This document shows positions 41,059 to 50,548 of a stretch of DNA of 64,000 nucleotides, piece by piece. The notes under the pieces are model-generated. The model was not told the DNA's origin, made no database searches, and saw nothing but the letters and a program-made list of their open reading frames with translations. A program made the translations under genes and the position numbers. This stretch comes from Kluyveromyces lactis. Lineage: Eukaryota > Ascomycota > Saccharomycetes > Saccharomycetales > Saccharomycetaceae. The first letter of the stretch is position 1, and every line of letters begins with the position of its first letter. Location: positions 372,001 to 436,000 of the forward strand of contig NC_006040.1 of NCBI RefSeq assembly GCF_000002515.2. Direction: 5' to 3'.

Positions 41059-41361
41059 ATATAGAAGTTTCCCACCAATACAAATCTGTCATCACAAAGC
41101 CGCAAATCAGGTGTCATTCAATGACATTAGCCACTACACAATCTTGTGGCTATCTCTATGCCTCCACTTTTGTTTCAATTGCTGTTGTTTATATCTCAAT
41201 CATGAATATTGACAAATTATGGTTTAATGTGATAAAGAATATGCAATATACTAGATGAAAGAAAGTCTTAAGGAATCTGAGGAGTTTTCAAGGCTTTTTC
41301 TCCCCTGTGAACAAGGTAGAGGTTTCTTATTGTGTACGGTCAGACTAACTTCAATATTGCC

Positions 41362-42273
41362 ATGTCTGTTATTCTAGCGAGTGCTGGATACGACCACACA
41401 ATTAGGTTCTGGGAAGCTTTGACTGGAGTCTGTTCACGAACCATTCAACATGCAGATTCCCAAGTGAATCGATTAGAGATTACGTCCGATAAGAAATATT
41501 TGGCTGCTGCTGGTCATTTACACGTCCGTCTTTATGATATACGGTCGAATAATCCAAATCCGGTGTCCTCTTTCGAAGGCCATAAAGGGAACGTAACGTC
41601 GATTGCATTTCAACAGGAAAATCGATGGATGGTATCGTCTAGTGAAGATGGGACTATTAAGGTTTGGGATGTACGGTCCCCATCTGTGCAAAGGAATTAC
41701 AAGCATAATGCACCTGTCAATGAAGTAGCGATACATCCGAACCAAGGGGAATTGATTTCCTGCGATCAGGATGGGAATATCAGGATTTGGGATCTTGGTG
41801 AAAACCAGTGCACAAACCAGCTGACACCAGAAGATAACACGCCATTACAGTCGTTGTCCGTTGCAAGCGACGGATCGATGCTTGTTGCAGGAAATAACAA
41901 AGGGAACTGTTATGTATGGAAGATGCCTCATCACACGGATGCTTCCACTTTGGAGCCCGTAACTAAATTCAAATCGCATACTAAATATATTACCAGGGTC
42001 CTACTATCGGCGGATGTAAAACATTTAGCAACATGTTCAGCAGACCATACAGCTAGAGTATGGAATATAGAGGATAATTTTGAACTTGAAACCACTTTAG
42101 ATGGTCATCAGAGATGGGTGTGGGATTGTGCGTTTTCAGCAGACAGTGCATACCTAGTCACAGCATGCTCTGATCATTATGTAAGATTATGGGACCTTTC
42201 CACAAGTGAAATTGTAAGGCAGTATGGAGGACATCACAAAGGTGCTGTTTGTGTTGCTCTTAACGATGTATGA
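41362..42273 (+). CDS. LST8: TOR complex subunit Lst8
   Basis: 303 residues from the ATG at 41362 (MSVILASAGYDHTIRFWEALTG), which matches the ortholog; the open frame continues ten codons upstream without need. Seven WD40 repeats fill the protein, with repeats ending in KVWDVR, RIWDLG, RVWNIE and RLWDLS. Length equals S. cerevisiae Lst8 (303). Lst8 binds the kinase domain of Tor1/Tor2 in TORC1 and TORC2 and is essential. Identity to S. cerevisiae is very high throughout. Confidence 0.97.
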   Translation: MSVILASAGYDHTIRFWEALTGVCSRTIQHADSQVNRLEITSDKKYLAAAGHLHVRLYDIRSNNPNPVSSFEGHKGNVTSIAFQQENRWMVSSSEDGTIKVWDVRSPSVQRNYKHNAPVNEVAIHPNQGELISCDQDGNIRIWDLGENQCTNQLTPEDNTPLQSLSVASDGSMLVAGNNKGNCYVWKMPHHTDASTLEPVTKFKSHTKYITRVLLSADVKHLATCSADHTARVWNIEDNFELETTLDGHQRWVWDCAFSADSAYLVTACSDHYVRLWDLSTSEIVRQYGGHHKGAVCVALNDV

Positions 42274-42871
42274 AACTTTAATCAATATCTCTAAAGAAGG
42301 GATATGCGACATAGCATTTTATTGTGGTTTCGTTGATGTAGTAATTTAATAAAAAGATCAAAACTATGGATATCAAAACTCTTATTTACTTTCAACACTT
42401 AGATATATATAAAGATGACCTGCGATGATACTGGAAAGTTTCGCCAGGATCAGAAGTTGGTTGTGGCATTCGTTTTGGAGCTCACTTGAGTCGTCGAATG
42501 AATTGACAGGTCCAAAAACAATAGTACAATTAATGATCATGAAAAGGAAAAGAGCAGAACGACAATTACCACGTAAATGCAAGAATGGGTATGGTAATAG
42601 ATACAAAATTAATGGGAAGATTAGGAATGGTTCAATTAGATGGGAAAACAAGTCCAATTTTCGTTTTTTTATTCGTTTCTGAATAGAATAATAGATTAAA
42701 GGAATAGAAACGATAACGAATGGTAATAAAGGCAGGTAAATCGAATTTAAACAAGAAAAACAAAAACAAAACAACGAATAGGAGATGGAGTAGGTTTAAA
42801 GAGTAATATTCTTAGTGGGAAAGGTAACTTTAGCGTAGAAAAACAATCTATCAAAATTAAAGTTCAGAGGT
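42274..42871. other. Convergent spacer LST8/RFX1
   Basis: 598 bp. A 130-codon minus frame (42382-42774) has hydrophobic stretches and an 85-codon plus frame overlaps it; neither resembles a protein I know and both start or end within the 3' regions. I do not call them genes. Confidence 0.5.
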
Positions 42872-45331
42872 TCAATCTTTGAGGAATCCTCCAACTTCGG
42901 CATACCAAAAGATCCATTCATCTAGAAAGGCCTTGAACATCCACCACAATCCAAAATTTTCGTTTGAGTTCGTTAATATTTCTTTCGTACAAGCAGCGGT
43001 GAAAGAATTGAAAGTCAATACTAGTAATCTAGGAGGTAGACTCTTGTTTGAAAGCACTCCGAAAACCATTTTAACGAAAGAGATTAGATCAAAATCCTCA
43101 TCCGTTTTCTTAAGAAGTTCCAATAACTGCACTGAAAAGAGTTCTTGCATATCTTTTTCTAAAGCAGGGTGGTTGAAGTAAGAAAACTCTTGGTTTATTA
43201 GTTCGGACACTTTAACGTTCTGTTCCCAGACGTATAACATTGATAATCTATTCTCTTGCTTACTCATGATATTTGATAATTTCTTGCTGTTGTCAATCAC
43301 TTTCACGAGCCTTTTCACAAGACGGCAAAACGCCTGTGCCACACTCTTTTTGAAGGTTACCATCGGTAATGGTAAATCCATGGTAGATTGCTCAACCATC
43401 TTCATATACTCATTTGAAAAGTCTGACAATTTGTTGAACACAACCTCTGGAATTTCGTTGAAGTCAACAATCAAACTCGAAAGCATCTTGGTCAGAGCCT
43501 TGTGAGTAAGTAGGTCTGATTGATGAACCCATCTGTACAATTCTTCAGAAATAAACAAGTTGTACATTTTTGATGATATTGAACTCGATGAAAATGATTG
43601 CAATGTTAATGGAAGATCATCAAACTTCATGAACCGTATATTTTCAAACAAAGTATTACAATAAACTTGGTATAGGGAGTTAACACTGGAAGCAATATCA
43701 GGATCAACTGACTGATTTACCGGTAAAAACTTTTGCAAGTCTGGAAATTCAATAGGTAGTTCCACTTTGGCTTCTGATGTTACTGCGAAGAAATCTGGTA
43801 GTAAAGCGTATCCTTCATCATAACACGTATTAAAACTTGTTTCAGCCGATAATACCGGTTTAACACCAGCATCATGTCCTTGAATATTTCCTGTCACGTC
43901 CAATGAAATATCTTCGGATAACTGGTTTAATGGATCACTTACCGAAGATTGTTTCCCCAACATGGCATTTGGCTGTATGGATTTTATTCCATTGCTATGA
44001 TCGGATTGTGAGTCTATAGAATGCTGAGAATCACCCTCATACTTCAAAGATATTGAATTTTCATTATTTGAATGACTTGAAGTTGTCCCACTGGTAGACA
44101 ACATTGCACTTGACGTGTCACTATTCGACGACCCTGTCGGTGTTAAATCTGAAGAAGTAGCGAAAGGAGAAACAAGCTTGAGTCCACAGTAATGGTACTT
44201 TGATTGTCCTCTCATACCCAATCTTCTTGTTTTCAAGAATGGGAACAAGGCTCTGATCAATTTACCAAGAGTGGCCTGAGATAAGGGTTTCAACTGGTTT
44301 TGAGCACAAGACGCCGCGTATTGGGCAAAAATCCTACCGCGGCGGACGTAAGATTCAGTGTCTGTCACACAGTTGCTCATTAGCCATATTAAGGCATACA
44401 CTTGCCTCTCGCGTTCTCTGTGCTGTTCTGCCGATTGAATTTCAGATTTGGCATGCGTAGAGGTATCCATGTTGAGTACTTGGATTTCAGCATTTCTAAC
44501 TACAGAAGCATATTCGCTCAAGGGCTTATCTTTGTTCTTCATTGCTACTAATTTTAAGATATTCTCCTGGGTTGTTCTTTTCGAAGTCACAGCAGCACCC
44601 GTCCGTACAGGCTGCATAGCTTCGTCAACTTTCTGTTTTTTCCAGCGTTGGTCTTGGTCTTGTAAAATGAACTGTTGCTGTTGCTGCTGTTGTTGATGTT
44701 GATGTTGTTGATGTTGATGTTGTTGATGTTGATGTTGTTGATGTTGTTGATGTTGTTGATGTTGTTGATGTTGTTGATGTTGTTGATGTTGTTGATGTTG
44801 TTGATGTTGTTGATGTTGCTGATGCTGCTGCTGCTGCTGCTGTAGATGCATATCTTGCATATGTTGATAATGCAGGACTTGGTTCGGAAGTGCAGAAACA
44901 ACTCCGTTAGGTGATATTACTGACAGAGGAGTGATTGATCTCATCATATTTTGTTGCTGGTGCTGCTGGTGCTGTTGTTGGTGACCTTGAGAAGTTTGAG
45001 GACTTGACTGCCCACCTGCTAATTGGTGATCGTTGATGGGAGGTAGTGGATTAGGTAAGAAACCCTGAGTGAATTGCATATTTGAGGAAGTAGAGCCATT
45101 ACCATTATTGACAGTAGTACCATTGTGTAAATGTGCCATAGCGGCTGGAGGAGGAGGGTATAACGAATGTTGCAGTATATGTTGTAATTGGGCGGTCGAA
45201 TTAGATGAGGAAAGATTTATGTTTGATTGGGAAGATTCTGGTCTTGGAATCATAGGGGAATTAGCTGAAGCTGAAGCTAATTGCAATAGAGTATTATGGT
45301 GATTAACCCACTGGTCCTGTTGAGACGACAT
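42872..45331 (-). CDS. RFX1: RFX-family transcriptional repressor
   Basis: 819 residues. The winged-helix RFX DNA-binding domain lies at about 308-386 (QVYALIWLMSNCV, YVRRGRIFAQYAASC, LGKLIRALFP, RRLGMRGQSKYHYCGLKL). A His/Gln-only run precedes it (164-220). The C-terminal half is the conserved RFX dimerisation region (about 550-815). Rfx1 (Crt1) represses DNA-damage genes such as RNR2-4 through X-boxes and recruits Ssn6-Tup1; Dun1 phosphorylation releases it. In S. cerevisiae it neighbours CBF5 directly; here SIS1 and LST8 lie between them. Confidence 0.95.
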   Translation of the reverse strand: MSSQQDQWVNHHNTLLQLASASANSPMIPRPESSQSNINLSSSNSTAQLQHILQHSLYPPPPAAMAHLHNGTTVNNGNGSTSSNMQFTQGFLPNPLPPINDHQLAGGQSSPQTSQGHQQQHQQHQQQNMMRSITPLSVISPNGVVSALPNQVLHYQHMQDMHLQQQQQQHQQHQQHQQHQQHQQHQQHQQHQQHQQHQQHQHQQHQHQQHQHQQQQQQQQFILQDQDQRWKKQKVDEAMQPVRTGAAVTSKRTTQENILKLVAMKNKDKPLSEYASVVRNAEIQVLNMDTSTHAKSEIQSAEQHRERERQVYALIWLMSNCVTDTESYVRRGRIFAQYAASCAQNQLKPLSQATLGKLIRALFPFLKTRRLGMRGQSKYHYCGLKLVSPFATSSDLTPTGSSNSDTSSAMLSTSGTTSSHSNNENSISLKYEGDSQHSIDSQSDHSNGIKSIQPNAMLGKQSSVSDPLNQLSEDISLDVTGNIQGHDAGVKPVLSAETSFNTCYDEGYALLPDFFAVTSEAKVELPIEFPDLQKFLPVNQSVDPDIASSVNSLYQVYCNTLFENIRFMKFDDLPLTLQSFSSSSISSKMYNLFISEELYRWVHQSDLLTHKALTKMLSSLIVDFNEIPEVVFNKLSDFSNEYMKMVEQSTMDLPLPMVTFKKSVAQAFCRLVKRLVKVIDNSKKLSNIMSKQENRLSMLYVWEQNVKVSELINQEFSYFNHPALEKDMQELFSVQLLELLKKTDEDFDLISFVKMVFGVLSNKSLPPRLLVLTFNSFTAACTKEILTNSNENFGLWWMFKAFLDEWIFWYAEVGGFLKD
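44672..44842 (-). repeat. CAA/CAT codon repeat (His-Gln run) in RFX1
   Basis: 171 bp encode 57 residues of only Gln and His, mostly HQQ triplets with some HQ pairs and flanking pure Gln. The 9-bp unit is repeated with few changes, so length is likely to vary between strains. Gln/His runs of this kind are common in yeast transcription factors. Confidence 0.95.
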
Positions 45332-46380
45332 CGAACCCTCAATTGTAATCTCAATTTTAGTTTTGATTCTTACTCACACTCCGCACTGAGATGATGTATA
45401 TTCTATCGTCACTCTTTAGGTAAGTAATACTTTATTTTTTTGATTCTCAATATGTACACAGTAAGGAATGACTTCCAACAAAATGATGGATGATGTACAA
45501 TGAACTGAAGGTCAAAAACCCTACTTTAGCTGATTCAACAGTATCGTGAGAGCTAGAACTAAGACAGAATGAAGGAATTACACCCAGAAGCAATCGAAGT
45601 GATCAAATGAATGTTTTAGTGATTCTTTTTTTCTTATGAGCACTTGACAAGAGCAGGAATGAAAAATTGAACTCTAGAGTCGCTGAAGAGGTATGCACTG
45701 TGTATAATTTTGCAATAAATATATCAATTCCAAACTGATAGTTCCGATACTCACACACAACCCAAGAATGAGGAATGTTGCCAAAGAAAGATTAGATGTA
45801 CCACTGATTGTCAACTCAAAAAAGAAAACACACACAACTCTCTTTCAAAAAAAAAACGAAAGAACTAAAAACACAACAGACAGGACCTACAATCCGCCTT
45901 GGAACGATACAACACTCAAAAAACTGGATATCCGAAACTAGAGTCCTACAAACCTTACTCGTTTCCAATCACTTAGATCTGACTCAATCAGATACGGCTC
46001 AGTGTGTATTAATTATATGGTTGTATAATTTTTCAGTTTCTCGAGGATTCAATACTTTCACTATTAAATATGAAAGAAAAAAAAAAGGAATTTCGAAGCT
46101 CAAAGCATTCAAAGAGTCAGATTACAATTAAGAATCAAGAAAGTCGACTTTTGGGTTCAGCGCGGGTCCTGCAATGTTCATTCTGATAACCACTACTCGA
46201 TTTTCATGCCGGTTTTTTTATCGTACTTGTCGTTTTGATAGAAAAGAAAAACATAAGACACTCGAAGTGATTTTTATTCCTTCGAGCGTGGACTTAGTCA
46301 GCCCGTAGTGGAAGTACATTTCCTACTGTTCACGCTGTAGCTCAACAAACGGCACAGTGTATTTACTATCTTCCTAGAAT

Positions 46381-46386
46381 CACGTG
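46381..46386. promoter_or_regulatory. Cbf1 E-box
   Basis: CACGTG in the context ATCACGTGAG. It lies 1.05 kb from both RFX1 and RLP7 starts, so its target is unclear. Confidence 0.4.
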
Positions 46387-47211
46387 AGCGAAGGGAAAAA
46401 TATAACTTAAGAGTAGCATAATTCCAGTGCTGTCAGCGGTATCGCTCAGTGATTTGGAATTTAAATCGAGGAAAACGTCCTACAATTTAGGGACAGGCAT
46501 GCGTTCACGGTTAAATCGTTCGAAATTTTTTCCGTCGTTCGAGCCGCCCCACTGGGATCTCTGTTGTAAGAAAAGACCGCCGATTTATGATAAAGGGCGG
46601 ACTTTGCTCTGAGGTTCCTTCTCTGCCTTTTCAGCATTCTTCCTCTCGAGGGACCTTTTCCCATTTCTTTTTTTTCTTACTTGTTCTGTGTTGAGAACTT
46701 GAACCACAGTTGATCTCACGGTTGTTTCGAAACAGAGAGCGGCATAGATGGTACAAAGAATGGAGCCACGGCTGGTTTCGAAGGAAACACTGCTGTGGGC
46801 ACACATTTCGAGACTCCTAAAGCCACCTCGAAAGCCAGTGTCAAAAGCCAAGATATAACGATTTCATGAGCTGATACGGAAAACTTTACTGCCGGTTAGA
46901 AGTGCTAGTTCCTGCAGCAGGTAGATAGGGGAAACTGCTTGAAAATTCGTCTCTGTATATACGATTCACATATAGACAGTCACAATTTGACTATTTGACT
47001 ATTTAACTTGCTTCCCATTCTTTGGGTAACTTTCCGAAATGTTCCCATTTAATTCTGAAGAATCTTGCTGGGGTACACCATGCTGCAGCAACAGATCATC
47101 CCAGGTAAACGCCAACTTGCCAGTACCCTATTCGAGGTCAGCTTGTAATTGTAATTGTAATTGATCATCTACTTGTCTGAGTGTCAAACAGAAGATCTTG
47201 GTTTCACAGTT

Positions 47212-47217
47212 CACGTG
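47212..47217. promoter_or_regulatory. Cbf1 E-box
   Basis: CACGTG in TTCACGTGAC, 218 bp upstream of RLP7 and just before its RRPE/PAC elements; probably the general-factor site of that promoter. Confidence 0.5.
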
Positions 47218-47243
47218 ACTGGAAGTGTTTCTTTTCGTTACAG

Positions 47244-47294
47244 AAAATTTTTTTGGCGAGGAAAAAAAAGTTCAGTGCGATGAGATGCGATGAG
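47244..47294 (+). promoter_or_regulatory. RRPE and two PAC elements of RLP7
   Basis: AAAATTTT (47244-47251) within a longer A/T tract matches RRPE. GCGATGAG occurs twice (47277-47284 and 47287-47294), two perfect PAC cores 10 bp apart. The start codon is 140 bp downstream. This fits the 60S assembly role of Rlp7. Confidence 0.8.
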
Positions 47295-47434
47295 ATGAAA
47301 TTAAAGATTATGAATAAAGCTTTCAATGAGAGATGACCTTGGCTAATCTGAAGTATTAGGAGCATATAAGTTGTATTATATAGAGCTGGTTTGTGCTGAG
47401 ATTAATAAACAGGGCAGTAATATAGAAGCAACAA

Positions 47435-48391
47435 ATGTCACAACCATTGAACTCGAACCCAGAGGTTCTTTTAAGAAAGAGAAGAAATGCTGATCGTACT
47501 AGGTTGGAGAAGCAGGAGCTTGCCAAGAAGAGAAAGGAGCAAGAAGAGAAACAGAAACGTAGTAAGAAGAACAGATTTGTTAGAGCTGAGACGATAGTCG
47601 CCACAACTTTGGCTACTGAGAGAGAAAAGACCAGAATCAGAAGAGTCAGAGACTTAGAAAACCAAAAGGTCAAGAACGATTTGTCACATATCCCATCCGA
47701 TAGGGATTTTATCTTGCGTATCTCTGAAAGAGAAGCCGGTAGTAAGGCTACATCCGAATCTGAGCTTCAAGATGTTGATGAGGAAGATGAAGAGGACGAT
47801 GGGTTAATCAGGGAAAAAATCGTATACGATGGTGAGCCAAGCTTATTATTTGTTATAAGAGTGAAAGGACCCACAGCTGTGAAGATCCCAGCAAAGGCTT
47901 ACAAAGTGTTATCTCTTTTGAGACTTGTTGAGTTGAACACTGGTGTTTTCATCAAACTTACCAAGGACGTGTACCCATTGTTGAAACTTGTATCACCATA
48001 TATTGTTATCGGACAACCTTCACTTGCATCTATCCGTTCTTTAATCCAAAAGAGATCTAGAATAATGTGGCAAAGGCCAGAAGATAAAGAACCAAAAGAG
48101 ATAATCTTGAATGACAACAATATCGTTGAAGAGAAATTAGGTGATGAAGGTGTCATTTGTATCGAGGATATCATCCATGAGATTTCGACGTTGGGCGAAA
48201 ATTTCTCGAAATGTACTTTCTTCCTATTACCATTCAAATTGAACAGAGAAGTCAGTGGATTCGGTGCCATCTCCCGTTTGAATAAACTGAAAATGCGCGA
48301 ACAAAACAAGAAGACTCGTCAAATTTCAAACGCTGCCACGGCTCCAGTTATCCAAGTAGATATCGACTCAATGATTTCCAAGTTGAATTGA
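47435..48391 (+). CDS. RLP7: 60S assembly factor Rlp7 (uL30-like)
   Basis: 318 residues. A basic helical N-terminus (about 10-75, [21 protein letters not shown]) and acidic linker (about 110-125) precede the uL30-like fold (about 135-318), with [27 protein letters not shown] and [23 protein letters not shown]. Ends with [15 protein letters not shown], as in S. cerevisiae. Rlp7 binds ITS2 of the 27S pre-rRNA and is needed for 60S subunit maturation. It is distinguished from ribosomal Rpl7 by the longer N-terminus and the acidic linker. Confidence 0.96.
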   Translation: MSQPLNSNPEVLLRKRRNADRTRLEKQELAKKRKEQEEKQKRSKKNRFVRAETIVATTLATEREKTRIRRVRDLENQKVKNDLSHIPSDRDFILRISEREAGSKATSESELQDVDEEDEEDDGLIREKIVYDGEPSLLFVIRVKGPTAVKIPAKAYKVLSLLRLVELNTGVFIKLTKDVYPLLKLVSPYIVIGQPSLASIRSLIQKRSRIMWQRPEDKEPKEIILNDNNIVEEKLGDEGVICIEDIIHEISTLGENFSKCTFFLLPFKLNREVSGFGAISRLNKLKMREQNKKTRQISNAATAPVIQVDIDSMISKLN

Positions 48392-48595
48392 TTAACTATA
48401 AAAGGAAAATATCTGTACAATAGACATCGGGCTCCCATTGGCCCTACCCACATATGTAGAAATACATTACTCTATTCACTACTGCATTTAGTTATGTTTA
48501 ACATTTGATATAGCAGACGCTACCGCCAGGCACAATATATTCCCCTTCCCTCTTGCCATTCGCTGTACTTGTGGTGGATTCCAATTCAGCGCAGT

Positions 48596-48601
48596 CACGT
48601 G
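48596..48601. promoter_or_regulatory. Cbf1 E-box
   Basis: CACGTG in AGTCACGTGC, about 300 bp upstream of LEU2 and 43 bp before the Leu3 site. Confidence 0.5.
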
Positions 48602-48643
48602 CTAGTAATCACCGCATTTTTTTCTTTTCCTTTCAGGCTAAAA

Positions 48644-48653
48644 CCGGTTCCGG
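48644..48653. promoter_or_regulatory. LEU2: Leu3 binding site
   Basis: CCGGTTCCGG is an exact match to the Leu3 consensus CCGGNNCCGG. It lies 250 bp upstream of LEU2. Leu3 with its co-inducer alpha-isopropylmalate activates leucine genes, so LEU2 here is probably controlled as in S. cerevisiae. Confidence 0.88.
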
Positions 48654-48770
48654 GCCTGATCCCTGCACTCATTTTCTAACGGAAAACCTTCAGAAGCATA
48701 ACTACCCATTCCAGTTTAGAGTCATGACAGGTTCAACATCAGATGCTTCATATACTTTTATATATTGAAT

Positions 48771-48780
48771 TATATAAATA
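48771..48780 (+). promoter_or_regulatory. LEU2 TATA box
   Basis: TATATAAATA matches TATAWAWR and lies 123 bp upstream of the LEU2 ATG, downstream of the Leu3 site. Spacing is usual for a yeast TATA promoter. Confidence 0.6.
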
Positions 48781-48902
48781 TATCTATGTACTCTAAGTAA
48801 GTACATCTGCTTTAACGCATTCCTACATTTGCTTCGATTTATTTTTATTGTTGATACCTATTTGAAGAAGTAAAAAGTATCCCACACTACACAGATTATA
48901 CC

Positions 48903-49991
48903 ATGTCTAAGAATATCGTTGTCCTACCGGGTGATCACGTCGGTAAAGAAGTTACTGACGAAGCTATTAAGGTCTTGAATGCCATTGCTGAAGTCCGTCC
49001 AGAAATTAAGTTCAATTTCCAACATCACTTGATCGGGGGTGCTGCCATCGATGCCACTGGCACTCCTTTACCAGATGAAGCTCTAGAAGCCTCTAAGAAA
49101 GCCGATGCTGTCTTACTAGGTGCTGTTGGTGGTCCAAAATGGGGTACGGGCGCAGTTAGACCAGAACAAGGTCTATTGAAGATCAGAAAGGAATTGGGTC
49201 TATACGCCAACTTGAGACCATGTAACTTTGCTTCTGATTCTTTACTAGATCTTTCTCCTTTGAAGCCTGAATATGCAAAGGGTACCGATTTCGTCGTCGT
49301 TAGAGAATTGGTTGGTGGTATCTACTTTGGTGAAAGAAAAGAAGATGAAGGTGACGGAGTTGCTTGGGACTCTGAGAAATACAGTGTTCCTGAAGTTCAA
49401 AGAATTACAAGAATGGCTGCTTTCTTGGCATTGCAACAAAACCCACCATTACCAATCTGGTCTCTTGACAAGGCTAACGTGCTTGCCTCTTCCAGATTGT
49501 GGAGAAAGACTGTTGAAGAAACCATCAAGACTGAGTTCCCACAATTAACTGTTCAGCACCAATTGATCGACTCTGCTGCTATGATTTTGGTTAAATCACC
49601 AACTAAGCTAAACGGTGTTGTTATTACCAACAACATGTTTGGTGATATTATCTCCGATGAAGCCTCTGTTATTCCAGGTTCTTTGGGTTTATTACCTTCT
49701 GCATCTCTAGCTTCCCTACCTGACACTAACAAGGCATTCGGTTTGTACGAACCATGTCATGGTTCTGCCCCAGATTTACCAGCAAACAAGGTTAACCCAA
49801 TTGCTACCATCTTATCTGCAGCTATGATGTTGAAGTTATCCTTGGATTTGGTTGAAGAAGGTAGGGCTCTTGAAGAAGCTGTTAGAAATGTCTTGGATGC
49901 AGGTGTCAGAACCGGTGACCTTGGTGGTTCTAACTCTACCACTGAGGTTGGCGATGCTATCGCCAAGGCTGTCAAGGAAATCTTGGCTTAA
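48903..49991 (+). CDS. LEU2: 3-isopropylmalate dehydrogenase
   Basis: 362 residues, full length for a yeast Leu2. Motifs of the beta-decarboxylating dehydrogenases are present: [12 protein letters not shown] at the N-terminus, [11 protein letters not shown] (about 72), [12 protein letters not shown] (about 98), the substrate Tyr in YFGER (about 140), [25 protein letters not shown] (about 243) and EPCHGSAPD with NP binding NAD (about 280-300). It catalyses the third specific step of leucine synthesis, oxidising 3-isopropylmalate with NAD+ in the cytosol. Codon bias is strong. Convergent with NFS1, the same as YCL018W/YCL017C. Confidence 0.98.
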   Translation: MSKNIVVLPGDHVGKEVTDEAIKVLNAIAEVRPEIKFNFQHHLIGGAAIDATGTPLPDEALEASKKADAVLLGAVGGPKWGTGAVRPEQGLLKIRKELGLYANLRPCNFASDSLLDLSPLKPEYAKGTDFVVVRELVGGIYFGERKEDEGDGVAWDSEKYSVPEVQRITRMAAFLALQQNPPLPIWSLDKANVLASSRLWRKTVEETIKTEFPQLTVQHQLIDSAAMILVKSPTKLNGVVITNNMFGDIISDEASVIPGSLGLLPSASLASLPDTNKAFGLYEPCHGSAPDLPANKVNPIATILSAAMMLKLSLDLVEEGRALEEAVRNVLDAGVRTGDLGGSNSTTEVGDAIAKAVKEILA

Positions 49992-50548
49992 AGAGTCTTT
50001 TGTAACGACCCCGTCTCCACCAACTTGGTATGCTTGAAATCTCAAGGCCATTACACATTCAGTTATGTGAACGAAAGGTCTTTATTTAACGTAGCATAAA
50101 CTAAATAATACAGGTTCCGGTTAGCCTGCAATGTGTTAAATCTAAAGGAGCATACCCAAAATGAACTGAAGACAAGGAAATTTGCTTGTCCAGATGTGAT
50201 TGAGCATTTGAACGTTAATAACATAACATTTTTATACTTAACTATAGAAAGACTTGTATAAAAACTGGCAAACGAGATATTCTGAATATTGGTGCATATT
50301 TCAGGTAGAAAAGCTTACAAAACAATCTAATCATAATATTGAGATGAAGAGAAAGATAAAAGAAAAAACGATAAGTCAGATGAGATTATGATTGTACTTT
50401 GAAATCGAGGAACAAAGTATATACGGTAGTAGTTCCCCGAGTTATAACGGGAGATCATGTAAATTGAGAAACCAGATAAAGATTTGGTATGCACTCTAGC
50501 AAGAAAATAAAATGATGAATCTATGATATAGATCACTTTTGTTCCAGC
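49992..50548. other. Convergent spacer LEU2/NFS1
   Basis: 557 bp between two gene ends. AT-rich; no ORF, RNA gene or motif recognised. Confidence 0.55.

Larger units (their letters stand above)
40680..41361. other. Divergent promoter region SIS1/LST8
   Basis: 682 bp with a heat-shock element (40994-41006) and a Cbf1 E-box (41053-41058). A 60-codon frame at 40790-40972 (-) is not credible. Confidence 0.65.
45332..47434. other. Long divergent spacer RFX1/RLP7
   Basis: 2.1 kb, the longest gene-free stretch here. It holds two Cbf1 E-boxes (46381-46386, 47212-47217) and, next to RLP7, RRPE and PAC elements. Frames of 107 codons (45808-46131, +) and 88 codons (46585-46851, -) have no recognisable product. 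I looked for U1-U6, U3, telomerase template, tRNA and spliced small genes and recognised none. A TTGTAA-type short repeat lies at 47146-47162. Confidence 0.5.
48392..48902. other. Promoter region of LEU2
   Basis: 511 bp with a Cbf1 E-box, a Leu3 site and a TATA box in that order (separate entries). A 71-codon frame (48553-48768) overlaps the sites and is not credible. Confidence 0.7.

Noticed and set aside
42382-42774. 130-codon hydrophobic minus frame between LST8 and RFX1
   Set aside because: No recognisable family, AT-rich convergent 3' region, and a competing frame on the other strand. Could be revisited with conservation data.
44587-44901. 104-codon minus frame with repeated Ile-Asn-Asn
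   Set aside because: Another frame of the RFX1 His/Gln repeat.
45808-46131. 107-codon plus frame in the RFX1/RLP7 spacer
   Set aside because: Low-complexity Lys/Thr-rich start, no similarity, and long A-runs; probably chance.
47024-47050. TTCCGAAA as a possible CDEIII
   Set aside because: No CDEI at the right distance, and the intervening DNA is not AT-rich enough.
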